Assembly: GCA_003024985.2 (NCBI GenBank)
Contig: PXIH01S0017441.1
DNA from: Euperipatoides rowelli
Taxonomy: Eukaryota; Onychophora; Udeonychophora; Euonychophora; Peripatopsidae
Reading direction: 5' to 3' (one strand)
Length of the DNA stretch: 10,125 nt
The position numbers and the translations under genes are program-made. The notes beneath the pieces are model-generated. The model had not been told where the DNA came from, made no database searches, and saw only the letters and a list, made by a program, of their open reading frames with translations. Below, in pieces: positions 1-7,149 of this stretch (the first letter of the stretch is position 1; each line of letters begins with the position of its first letter).

Positions 1-463
1 ATATATTGAGAACATTTTATTCTTAAATTGGGGACATTTTAAGACGTAATGAGAGGGTGCTATAGTATCTCCATGTCATGTCATTCTTTTTTGATTCCAG
101 TGAAATAGGAATTTATTTGTTGGATCCAAGTTTCATATTTGCCTCTGGATATGATGTAAAGGAAAATTGTACCTCTGAAAGAGTATCAACAATATACTTG
201 ACTCATAAATAGGTTCTGTTTCAGTTGTTATGAAGCCTTACAGGTCCAGATATTAATTTGTATTTTAATCAATTTCTTGTTATATTTTTCTTTATTCATA
301 AAATATTAATTCCCAAATAGATAGTCATGAGAAAATAATTATTAATAATTAGAAATTAATTATTTATAATCAATAATAGAAAAAAAATAAGATAAAAAAA
401 AGAAATAGATTATTATAATTGCAAATCTCATGTCTTCATTTCTGCAGTATTTCTTGTTATTTA
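1..463. other. AT-rich non-coding stretch, no gene seen
   Basis: I see no gene or recognisable element here. The sequence is A/T-dominated, with an especially A-rich low-complexity part around 330-420 made of AATAAT, AATTA and AAAAAATAAG-like strings. Stops are frequent in all frames. Confidence 0.6.
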
Positions 464-522
464 GAACTTGTATAAGAGGTCTTGTAAAATAGTTCTTGTA
501 TAATACTTCTTGTAAAAATACT
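464..522. repeat. Short tandem repeat, about 14-bp unit (TCTTGTAAAATACT-like)
   Basis: Three consecutive units can be read directly: 480-493, 494-507 and 508-522. They have 14, 14 and 15 bp and the consensus TCTTGTAWAATACT. A more diverged partial unit (AACTTGTATAAGAGG) precedes them from about 464. It is a short, imperfect minisatellite, and nothing suggests a function. Confidence 0.75.
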
Positions 523-559
523 AATAATGTTTGCAAAGTTTGGGACTTGATAACAAGGG

Positions 560-580
560 TGTTTGTTTGTTTTTTTCAGC
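560..580 (+). promoter_or_regulatory. Candidate 3' splice site
   Basis: A long T-rich pyrimidine run (GTTTGTTTGTTTTTTTCAG) ends in CAG at 577-579, the textbook shape of a metazoan splice acceptor. The downstream sequence CAGCAACAG gives one frame open for only about 18 codons, and no good donor closes an exon soon after. It could be the acceptor of a terminal exon or a chance T-run. Only the site is supported, not an exon. Confidence 0.25.
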
Positions 581-639
581 AGCAACAGATTTATAGATGT
601 TAATATTTACTTTTTATTAAATGAATCAATAATTTAACA

Positions 640-1340
640 ATTATAAACTAATTAGAATTTCAACTTATCTGTTTATTATTCTTGCATCTGCTGCTGTTTC
701 TTGTTAAATCACTGTGTCATCTATATTTACATCAAATTAGTATTGGTCAAATATTATAGAAAAANAAGAAGAAGAAAAAATTCATCTTTTGACTATTGTA
801 AACAAAGAATAAAAGGTACACTAATAGTTCTTATTAAATACTGAACTTCACACACCCTGATGACATAAGGCAATAATAGATTCAGAATTTTTGAAGTATC
901 TATTTGCTATGGGGGAGGGAGCGGATGACACCAATGATACAATATCTATTTTCAAAATCTTAGCCGAGGAAATTGAAGATAGGGTGAAGATCAAATAAAA
1001 ATGTGGTCATCTATTTTCACAATGTGTTACAGTTGGATTAGTGCTATCCTCATCAGCAAATTATAATCCAGGATATTCATTTGAACATTCTATTTCACCA
1101 AGTATCATTACATTGTCTACATATGGATGGTAAACATTTTTCTTCAATATCAGTTTGGGCTCATAGCACCCGAATTTTGAATTTTTCAGAATTTCATAAA
1201 CACTGAAAACATTTTCATTTAATTGACGGTATTCATCTTATTGGAGTTCTTAGATAGTTTCAGAAATTTAAGACTTTAAATAGAGAACAAAAGCCACAAT
1301 TTTGAATATATTCCCCCCAGTCTATTGCTTTGTTTCAAAT
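640..1340. other. Non-coding stretch, no gene seen
   Basis: No open frame of note and no recognisable mobile element. Position 765 is an N inside an A-rich AAGAAGAAG-like run. A small G-rich patch (GGGGGAGGGAG) lies near 910-921, and a C-run (CCCCCC) sits just before 1320. Composition becomes less A/T-extreme after about 1340, where the candidate promoter and exon region starts. Confidence 0.5.
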
Positions 1341-1351
1341 AGCTAAAATTT

Positions 1352-1411
1352 CTGACTCTCACTCTGCCCTCTGACTCCATTACGTCACAGAAGCTATCTC
1401 AGTCAGAAGAA
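1352..1411 (+). promoter_or_regulatory. Candidate promoter / 5' leader with CRE-like site
   Basis: This less AT-rich patch contains TTACGTCA at 1380-1387, one base from the palindromic CRE TGACGTCA and a known type of CREB/C/EBP half-consensus. It also has Inr-like strings: TCACTC at 1359-1364 and TCAGTC at 1399-1404. CTGACTC occurs twice (1352-1358 and 1371-1377). No convincing TATA box is seen at the usual distance. The patch lies immediately upstream of an ATG followed by a strong splice donor, which is why it is called promoter-like. The motifs are seen in the sequence; promoter activity is inferred. Confidence 0.2.
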
Positions 1412-1430
1412 ATGGAGAGTCATCAAGTTG
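1412..1430 (+). CDS. Candidate first coding exon (19 nt, starts MESHQV)
   Basis: The ATG at 1412 sits in a favourable context (AGAAATGG: purine at -3, G at +4). It opens a frame coding MESHQV plus one nucleotide, then meets GTGAGT at 1431-1436, a strong metazoan donor (TTG|GTGAGT). The resulting intron phase is 1. Reading through instead of splicing would be possible, but the donor match is close. The candidate microexon at 2513-2523 would join in frame. No protein family can be recognised from so short a peptide. Chance ATG plus donor pairs occur in any 10 kb, so this is a hypothesis resting on local signals only. Confidence 0.2.
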
Positions 1431-1452
1431 GTGAGTTACCAAGTCATCAAGT
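1418..1452. repeat. Direct repeat AGTCATCAAGT x2
   Basis: The 11-mer AGTCATCAAGT occurs at 1418-1428 and again at 1442-1452, 24 bp apart. The two copies flank the candidate donor at 1431, so the signal-bearing region includes a short local duplication. Confidence 0.7.
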
Positions 1453-1662
1453 CAACTATTGTCCTCAGTGTGCACTCTCGTGTCCTCGTAATTGTCGCTA
1501 TTTTATTTAAACGATTTTACAGTGAAAATATCTGAGAATAGTGGCCAGAGGGTTTTTTTTTAATACATTTATTTATTTATTTCAACACATTATTAATTAT
1601 ATGTCTTTTAACACTACATGTAATAATAATTGAGAAATGAATACGCTTGGAAGTGACACAGT

Positions 1663-1681
1663 TACTGTATGCTGTACAGTA
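1663..1681. repeat. Short perfect hairpin
   Basis: TACTGTA (1663-1669) and TACAGTA (1675-1681) are perfect reverse complements around a 5-nt loop (TGCTG). There is no T-tract terminator or transcript context, so this is recorded as structure only. Confidence 0.6.
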
Positions 1682-1803
1682 TGTGTCTAAAAATATGAAA
1701 TTACTGTACTGATAATTAATTAAAATTAAACATTTTATCATGGAATTTAAAAGAATTAAAAGATGCATTAACAAATATAACATTTCTTGTACAACATTTT
1801 ACA

Positions 1804-1825
1804 TAATAATAATAATAATAAATAA
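1804..1825. repeat. (ATA)n microsatellite
   Basis: An ATAATAATA... run of about six to seven trinucleotide units. The open minus-strand frame to its left (1577-1783) lies in similarly low-complexity sequence and is not gene-like. Confidence 0.8.
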
Positions 1826-1873
1826 AATACTTAAAACTATTAACAATCAACAAAGATTGCTTGAAACTTAAAA

Positions 1874-2029
1874 ATGCTTCCACTAGGTGTCATTGCAGTA
1901 GAAGTGTTCACTCGGCCTGAGCTGTTCCAATTAGAGAGTGTGATTAAGAGTTTAAGACAGATTGGGAGTGCGAGAGACAGAGTGCGAGTCGAGTTAAAAT
2001 CATTCAAAACACTGCCTATATTGTTTTGA
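1874..2029 (+). CDS. Uncharacterised 51-codon open frame, possibly a gene or transposon remnant
   Basis: An ATG-initiated frame runs 51 codons to TGA (2027-2029) in sequence clearly richer in G and C than its flanks. The peptide starts MLPLGVIAVE. Its C-terminal half is charged and amphipathic, including LESVIKSLRQIGSARDRVRV, which would suit a helix. It is not low complexity, unlike most open frames in this window. I do not recognise a family. The opposite strand is open over the same interval (1840-2055) in register, so the coding strand cannot be decided by eye. That minus frame has no ATG at its upstream end. The piece could be a broken exon, a transposon scrap or chance. Confidence 0.2.
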   Translation: MLPLGVIAVEVFTRPELFQLESVIKSLRQIGSARDRVRVELKSFKTLPILF

Positions 2030-2180
2030 TTCTGCTGTGATCTTATTTCATGCAACTCTGGAAAATTCCTTTATGCATTCTTCTACTTTTGTTACTTTTC
2101 TGTGATCTGTATTTTTATCTTTATTTTTTTAATTACTTATATTTCACCTCCATTCTCAAGACGAATGGATTCTTTGATCC

Positions 2181-2450
2181 ATGAGTCTTGTGGAGATCAG
2201 TTTTTCCTATTCTGATATTTCTCTGTCATCTTGGTTTACAGTTTTGAACCTTACTGTCCCCTCCCCGAGGCTGTTATATAACTGTCAAGACAGTGATCCT
2301 GAGTGCGATAGTGGTCAGTATTTTCCTTTCCCTATTTTCCTCTTTTCCTTCACGTTTTTTCCTTTTCGCTGCTATTATTTTTTTTATTCATCACTTTTTT
2401 TTTTCACTTTTTTTGCAATTTTTATTGCACTTTTTTTTACTCTCACCTAA
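2181..2450. other. GC-richer patch followed by a long pyrimidine (T-rich) tract
   Basis: The first part (about 2181-2310) is mixed sequence with CCCCTCCCC and CCTGAGTGCG. The second part (about 2318-2450) is a long T/C tract with TTTTTTTT runs. An ATG frame spans the whole interval, but its last half codes almost only F, L, I, S and Y, as any T-rich tract would. The tract lies upstream of the candidate microexon acceptor at 2512 and would fit an intronic pyrimidine-rich region. Confidence 0.4.
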
Positions 2451-2512
2451 ATATATCCGTTCATGCGCTTTGCTGATTTTATTTATTGATAATAATATTT
2501 CTATTCTACTAG

Positions 2513-2523
2513 GAATGAAACAG
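2513..2523 (+). CDS. Candidate 11-nt microexon (GAATGAAACAG)
   Basis: The 5' side reads TATTTCTATTCTACTAG, a pyrimidine-rich acceptor ending in AG at 2511-2512. The 3' side is CAG|GTGAGT (donor 2524-2529), a perfect match to the extended donor consensus. Between them are only 11 nt. Joined to the candidate first exon (19 nt, phase 1), they complete codons to give MESHQVGMKQ with no stop and leave phase 0. Microexons of this size are known in animals, mainly in neuronal genes. The two splice signals are seen in the sequence; their use is inferred. Conservation or spliced reads would decide. Confidence 0.3.
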
Positions 2524-2695
2524 GTGAGTCCATTAATTTTCAATTTTTATTGTTCATCTGAAAATTAAAAAACTTCAAATGTTTAATGTAAGTCTATCAA
2601 CTTTGTCTAACAGAAAATCAAAATTTCATATTTAAAAAGATTTCAAGTTTTAAACCTTTAGAATTGTTTACAAAAATAAAACCATAGATTAAGTT

Positions 2696-2734
2696 GAGAT
2701 TATCTAGTGAGATTATCTATTGAGATTATCACAT
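2696..2734. repeat. 3 x 13-bp tandem array (GAGATTATCTATT-like)
   Basis: Units 2696-2708, 2709-2721 and 2722-2734 begin with GAGATTATC and diverge only in their last bases. Each carries the GATTATC/GATAATC core. A hairpin follows directly at 2736-2757. Confidence 0.8.
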
Positions 2735-2735
2735 G

Positions 2736-2757
2736 ATAACATTCCTGATAATGTTAT
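2736..2757. repeat. Hairpin adjoining the 13-bp array
   Basis: ATAACATT (2736-2743) pairs perfectly with AATGTTAT (2750-2757) across the 6-nt loop CCTGAT. Confidence 0.65.
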
Positions 2758-3100
2758 TATCCTTATACACATAAAACATTAAATGATTTTTAAATTAACT
2801 CTTTGCAGTTTCTTTGATTTCATCCATCAATAAATCACCAAATATTACATTGATATTATGGTAGATTATAGATTTGCAGGTATTTGAGGGTAAAGTTACA
2901 GTTATGTCATTATGGATTCAGAGAAAATAAATTTTGAATATAACAAAATTTAATCTATTTGAAATCATCATTTCTCAAGACCATCTTTTAATTAACAAAC
3001 AAAAATTAATGGAAAATGTATCTGTTTTGAAGATGTGATGATGGTGAATAAACTGTATGTTATATCCTCTTAATTAAATATTAAAATTGTATACAAATGT

Positions 3101-3396
3101 ATGTGCATCTGATAGAGAATGTGTGCACATGAAAGAGTGCACCTGAATGATAGTGCACACCAGATAGAGTGCAGCTGATAGTGTGAGTGCATCTGAGAGA
3201 GAGTACACCTGAGAGAGAATACACATGAGAGAAGTGCATGTTAGAGAAAAATGTGCACCTTAGAGAAAAATGTGCACCTTAGAGAAAAATGTGCACCTAA
3301 AAATGTGCACATAATAAAGTGTGCTCCTGAGAAATAAAGAGTGTAGACCTGATCAATAGAGAAAGACTGTACCTGAGAATGAGAGAGAGAGAGAGT
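3101..3396. repeat. Degenerate GTGCACCTGAGAGA minisatellite
   Basis: About 300 bp are built from a drifting unit of roughly 14-20 bp with the core GTGCACCTGAGAGA. The part at 3251-3300 is the most uniform: 19-bp units ATGTGCACCTTAGAGAAAA at 3251-3269 and 3270-3288, plus a partial third. Older variants flank it on both sides (GTGCATCTGATAGAGAA, GTACACCTGAGAGAGA, GTGCTCCTGAGAAATA). The array ends in (GA)n near 3379-3395. The palindrome GTGCAC recurs many times. The uniform centre with decayed edges suggests recent local expansion inside an old array. No open frame spans it. Confidence 0.9.
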
Positions 3397-4045
3397 AGGT
3401 GTGTTATTTTTGTGTCAATCACTTGATAAGAATAATTATTAACATACAAGATTTATGAATTGCAATTTTTGTTATTTGCTAAGAAGAAGAAAATGATGCA
3501 TTTATTAATTTTGACAATGTAAAAATTCAATAAATTATTTCTGAACCATGTCAAGACTGATAAGATATATGTAGTATGCTATGCATTCTACTAATAGTTT
3601 ATTTGTCAGTATAGTCTAAATACAAAGCTGGTTGATTTTAATTTTACATCTTCCCCATTCATACAATTTAATGAAAAAATGCCTAAATTTTACATTTCTG
3701 CAAAATTAGGGAAATTATCAATGGCGAAGAAAAAATAAAAACAACTACCATGCAGAAATAATATATCCCAAATAACCACCCCTAGAGGGAGTTTATATCT
3801 CTTAGTACTGCCCAAAGACATATACTTCCAACGTCTTTGGTATAGCCATAGTCTATATAGAACTTGAGTACTGCAGTCCAGAAGCCTTAGAAGATTATTC
3901 TAAGAAATTTCATTGATGGTTTTAGCTTTTCATAAATGTTTTTGTCGAAAATATAAAAAAATTGATTAATTAAACATGATCTTTTAGATAAAATATAACT
4001 AGCAATAAACTTAGAAATAACATTTGTTCTGCACTATTAGGATTT
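3396..4045. other. Non-coding stretch with one 8-bp hairpin
   Basis: No gene is seen. CCAAAGAC (3812-3819) and GTCTTTGG (3833-3840) form a perfect 8-bp inverted repeat with a 13-nt loop. AGTACTG occurs on both sides of it. The remainder is A/T-rich filler. Confidence 0.5.
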
Positions 4046-4051
4046 TTTTTT

Positions 4052-4087
4052 GGGGGGGAGGGGGAGGTGAGAGGATGGGGAGGAGGT
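4052..4087 (+). repeat. G-rich, quadruplex-prone tract
   Basis: It follows a T-run and consists of seven Gs, A, five Gs, then GG-containing spacers, GGGG and AGGAGG. The 7-G run can supply two G3 blocks, so four G-runs of three or more exist on the plus strand within 30 nt. The GAG|GTAAGA just after it (from about 4083) resembles a splice donor, but no exon is evident. It is a very abrupt composition change in strongly AT-rich DNA. Confidence 0.8.
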
Positions 4088-5018
4088 AAGAAAATTTATT
4101 ATTATAAACTCAGAGAATAAAATTTTCATTGCAAATTAAATTAGCTGCCAATAACTCACACTATATTCAATAACTTATCCGTGTTTATTGATTTACAACC
4201 TTTTGAATACACAAGTGAAACAAATATCTGTATTTAGCTTATTAATATTTTATCCACTTCAAATCTAAATAGAACTGCTTAGAAACATTATCCAGTTATT
4301 TAATCAAATATTTTACCAGTCTAGACAAAGACTTACAAGAGATAATTTGTTGGTTTTAGGAAAGATTTACAAGAAATTTCTTAATCAACTACAGAACATG
4401 AAATATTTTATGTAACCAAACAAAAAAACAAATTTATTTGTGATAGATTTATATACCAAGTGACATATTCTACAAAATATGTTCAAAATTATTTAATGGT
4501 TAGATTAAAAAAAGTTCATCTTCTCTGCAACTGGAAAATCTCAAAATTCTGAGCAGCAAATTTCTCTTTGATTAGAATCTTTATTGATAGTCTTATATAT
4601 TTAAGTTGATATCAACTTTCTCAATGATCTCGAAAATTGAGGATCAAAATAATCCATGATTTATATAGGACAATTTATCGTTTATTTCAATGAATGTTTC
4701 AAAATCTAAGTGATAGATGGTCCTATAAAGAGATACTTTCAGATCTGCATTGCAATAATATAGACACTAGGGATTAATAAATATTTTTCTAACCTCTAGC
4801 CCTTTGGCTTACATACTGTACTAGCACTGATTTTTTCTTAGTAGACTGCCAATTCTACAAATGTGTTTTTCTACTATCCCAACACAAATATTCAGTTTAT
4901 AAATTAACAAACTTATACAATAACTAACCTTGTTATATATTATTTAATAAACATCTACAACTAAAATTGTTACAAAATGTATTAACTAAATATTCATGTC
5001 TATTTTTACATCTGATAG
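4088..5018. other. AT-rich non-coding stretch with a 16-bp palindrome
   Basis: No gene or transposon is recognised. AAGTTGATATCAACTT at 4603-4618 is a perfect 16-bp palindrome. A loose near-repeat, AGACTTACAAGAGA / AGATTTACAAGAAA, occurs around 4328-4380. Nothing else stands out. Confidence 0.5.
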
Positions 5019-5050
5019 ATGTCCTTGATCCTGGTTCAGTATCCACCCAG
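5019..5050 (+). CDS. Candidate internal exon (32 nt), weak
   Basis: An acceptor-like CTATTTTTACATCTGATAG ends at 5018, and CAG|GTGACA gives a moderate donor at 5051 that lacks the preferred G at +5. In the phase left by the candidate microexon (phase 0) the piece is open and codes MSLILVQYPP plus two nucleotides. One of the other two phases contains a stop. The support is post hoc and depends on the upstream candidates, so this may well be chance. Confidence 0.1.
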
Positions 5051-5155
5051 GTGACAATGTCTTGTCAGGAGATATCTGGTATCAATTGACAAGTATACAA
5101 TTTCTTTTATATAAAGTACAAGTTTGATTTTTTATTAGAATTTTTTTTTTTCTAG

Positions 5156-5261
5156 CTTGGATCTCTCTCATTGCAATTGTTTGATAACATGGAATTATCA
5201 ACTAATGTACCAAGATATAGTTTATAAAAAAAAAAAAGATTTTTTACGTTTATATATTTAG
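5156..5261 (+). CDS. Candidate terminal exon after a strong acceptor
   Basis: A run of about 12 Ts ends in TCTAG (AG at 5154-5155), a very good 3' splice site. In the phase left by the 5019-5050 candidate, the following sequence is open to TAG at 5259-5261 and codes SLDLSHCNCLITW and onward, with a KKKK run from an A12 tract. A second frame starting at 5156 is also open for about 23 codons. No family is recognised. The acceptor is convincing as a motif; the coding reading is speculative. Confidence 0.15.
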
Positions 5262-5821
5262 TGCTATCCCAGTCGGACAAGTTACAAAGTAACTTTACTA
5301 AGCCATAAATAATATTAACTAGTCCCGGATGTCCAGACATGGTATTTTCAAGTCCTGGACACACTTCTCACCTTAAATCTTTCACCGATATGAAATGAGA
5401 GAGAATTCAGCTGATAAACTACTTTCTCTTATAATAATTGTTTCCTTCGCCTGGTAATATTATTGTAAATAATTTATTTCATGACAAAAGCAGAGAGAAT
5501 AATGAAGTGCTTTACAACAACAACTAAAATGTATGAATAAATAAGAAGAAAATGAATTTTTCAAAAATTAGATAAATAGAGGTGTATAATGCGAGCAGGA
5601 AATGTTCAAATTGGAATAAAGCTGATATATACTGAGATGAAGCATTTAAGGTCAAGTAAGCTTACAGACAATGTTAGGACATTTCTAGAGTCGGGAATGA
5701 AAATATGTCATGATTGAAGAAAACGTAGAAATCCAATTAAAAGAAACAAAGTATTGCTAGAAAAGTGATTTAAAACACAACAAGAAAAATAATCAAATGA
5801 GTAAACATTGAAGATCTATGA
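5262..5821. other. Non-coding stretch
   Basis: No gene is supported. AGTCCCGGA (5321-5329) and AGTCCTGGA (5351-5359) are near-repeats, and GTCCAG (5331-5336) can pair with CTGGAC (5355-5360). An open frame on the minus strand (5152-5364) crosses here and starts at GTG rather than ATG. A minus-strand donor-like AAG|GTGAGA lies at about 5366-5374. From about 5580 the base composition is a little less A/T-extreme. Confidence 0.45.
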
Positions 5822-6136
5822 GATATTCCTGTTGAGCAGATCAACACAAGAGTGGAACTGACATCTGCTCTAGAATTAAAAAGTATAATACATCAAATTA
5901 TCACCTCATTGAACGGATTCAACAAAAGTCCTTTTAGAGCTAAGCAAGACCACTTTTCAAAGTTATAAAAGTTATTTCTGAATTCACAAATTCCATATCT
6001 GATTAACTTTCTTCCTTCTCTTAGCTTGCTTTCCAAAGCTTTGAAGAGTAAACATCTTGGCATGAGGAGAATGAGGTTGAGTTTCTGCTTTATCCCACGT
6101 TCATTTAGACATTTGGATGATCATGAAAGTTTCTGA
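5822..6136 (+). pseudogene. Possible decayed coding remnant, one internal stop
   Basis: One frame is open for 48 codons from 5822 (just after a TGA), hits TAA at 5966-5968, then continues for 55 codons to TGA at 6134-6136. The upstream part reads DIPVEQINTRVELTSALELK and onward, and the downstream part contains GMRRMRLSFC and PRSFRHLDDHE. Amino-acid use is mixed and partly amphipathic rather than low complexity. There is no start codon at the left edge and no splice signal I trust. I recognise no family. It could be an old exon or transposon ORF broken by one substitution, or a chance run in a somewhat GC-richer patch. Confidence 0.18.
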
Positions 6137-6177
6137 TAGTGTGACTTTGCTTTGACATGATATGATTCAACGAACTT

Positions 6178-6202
6178 GGAAACACTTTACAGGAATGTTT
6201 CC
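6178..6202. repeat. 7-bp hairpin GGAAACA/TGTTTCC
   Basis: GGAAACA (6178-6184) and TGTTTCC (6196-6202) are perfect reverse complements with an 11-nt loop. The right arm resembles the AATGTTTCC end of the hAT-like element further right, but nothing else is shared. Confidence 0.55.
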
Positions 6203-6391
6203 AGATCACCAGCAATCAGCAAAGATTCGTAGAAATATTGCAAAATTCAGTATTTCCTTTGATACATTTTTTCAATTTAATACATTTTTGTGCCAAATAT
6301 TCAATCATTTAATATGAAATTTGCAAATTTTCATGAAAAAGATATAGGAATTTACAAATTAAGTCTTAGATGCTTAGGCTAACCGTAATAT

Positions 6392-6450
6392 GGGTGACTT
6401 GGCCTCAGCGTTAGATCTTTGAAATCTCATGGGATATGTCTTTTCTGCAC
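6392..6450 (+). repeat. tRNA-Ser-like segment, probable head of a decayed SINE
   Basis: The stretch can be aligned by eye with a eukaryotic tRNA-Ser: a GGGTGAC acceptor-like start, TTGGCC as the D-arm start (A-box-like, with a shortened D loop), GCGTTAGATCTTTGAAATCTCATGGG across the anticodon arm, then a long-variable-arm-like region. The familiar tRNA-Ser block is GCGTTGGACTTGAAATCCAATGGG. The D loop is too short and the B box after the variable arm is not preserved, so it is not a functional tRNA gene. tRNA-derived SINE heads are the usual origin of such fossils. Its right boundary is unclear. Confidence 0.35.
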
Positions 6451-6609
6451 CTTTCTTATGATCATGTGATTATTTGTGATTTGTATTGAAGACATGGTAT
6501 GCCTTGATGTATTGTGAGTTCTGTATTGTTGCTGCACTTAAGGAAGTGGATCTTGTAGATCTTGGTGATGTAATATGTTTTGTGCTTTGGGCTTTATTAA
6601 AATATATTT

Positions 6610-6628
6610 AAAGGGTTCAATCCCCTTT
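6610..6628 (+). repeat. T-arm-like hairpin with B-box match, followed by A-run
   Basis: AAAGGG pairs with CCCTTT around the 7-nt loop TTCAATC, the geometry of a tRNA T arm (loop TTCRAnn). GGTTCAATCCC fits the Pol III B-box consensus. A run of eight As follows closely (about 6630-6637). It lies about 220 bp downstream of the tRNA-Ser-like segment, too far to be the same tRNA. It could be a second module of a composite SINE or a chance hairpin. Confidence 0.3.
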
Positions 6629-6637
6629 TAAAAAAAA

Positions 6638-7010
6638 GTCCAAGATGCTGTTTTTTTCTCTGCATTTACTTTTTTATTAATTTTTTAATTACTTATTAAT
6701 TTTATATTTAGTGATTAATTGTTTTTTATATTTTTATTTGTATTCAATAGAATATTTTCAATCAATATTTTATCATTTGCTGTTTAATTTCTTTGACTAA
6801 TAAATGAATTGTTTAAATTGAAGGGAATTTCATTATTATTTTGCACATTTTAATCAATTTTAACATCCAATCATAAACAATTCAGCATTTCTAAGATTAA
6901 TAGGAATACAATGACACAGTTGAAGTAATGAGTGATTTGTTGGTCATGTCAAATGTCCAGAATCAAACCAACTGCTAATTATGAGAAGAAACATGTTGAA
7001 AAGGATAGTC
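6638..7010. other. AT-rich non-coding stretch
   Basis: Dense TTTATT, ATTAATTTT and similar strings dominate up to about 6800, then mixed AT-rich DNA. No gene or element is seen. Confidence 0.55.
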
Positions 7011-7048
7011 ACATGCACACACATACACACACATGCACACACACACAT
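7011..7048. repeat. (CA)n microsatellite, interrupted
   Basis: An ACACAC run is interrupted by ATG and AT units (ACATGCACACACATACACAC...). It is an ordinary imperfect dinucleotide repeat. Confidence 0.9.
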
Positions 7049-7149
7049 AACAATAAATGATTCTAGATTAGAATTAGCCCATTTGAAAGTATAATTTCCA
7101 TTTCCCTGTGAAGGATTTGATAGAAATCATACTAACTGGACATTGAGAT

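Larger units (their letters stand above)
2588..3095. other. AT-rich non-coding stretch
   Basis: No gene is supported. An isolated GTAAGT donor-like hexamer lies at 2588-2593 without a paired acceptor or open exon. The 3 x 13-bp array and hairpin at 2696-2757 are listed separately. The rest is A/T-rich with frequent stops on both strands. Confidence 0.5.

Noticed and set aside
1664-1681. Intrinsic terminator
   Set aside because: The hairpin has no following T-run and the DNA is eukaryotic.
1577-1783. 68-codon open frame on the minus strand
   Set aside because: Composition is dominated by I, L, N and S from AT-rich sequence beside microsatellites, with no domain or splice context.
2181-2450. 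89-codon ATG frame on the plus strand
   Set aside because: The first 45 codons look mixed, but the second half is simply a T-rich tract read as F, L, I, S and Y. No family is recognised, and the tract fits intronic sequence better.
2293-2568. Second overlapping plus-strand frame over the T-rich tract
   Set aside because: Shadow of the same pyrimidine tract. It also runs through the acceptor and donor of the candidate microexon.
3101-3396. CRISPR array
   Set aside because: Units are contiguous and drifting with no unique equal-length spacers, and the context is eukaryotic.
5152-5364. 70-codon minus-strand frame as a gene
   Set aside because: It begins at GTG and includes an A12 tract read as FFF. 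It was kept only for its motif similarity to the frame near 1905-1960.
6392-6450. Functional tRNA gene
   Set aside because: The D loop is too short, the B box after the variable arm is lost, and the acceptor stem cannot be closed.
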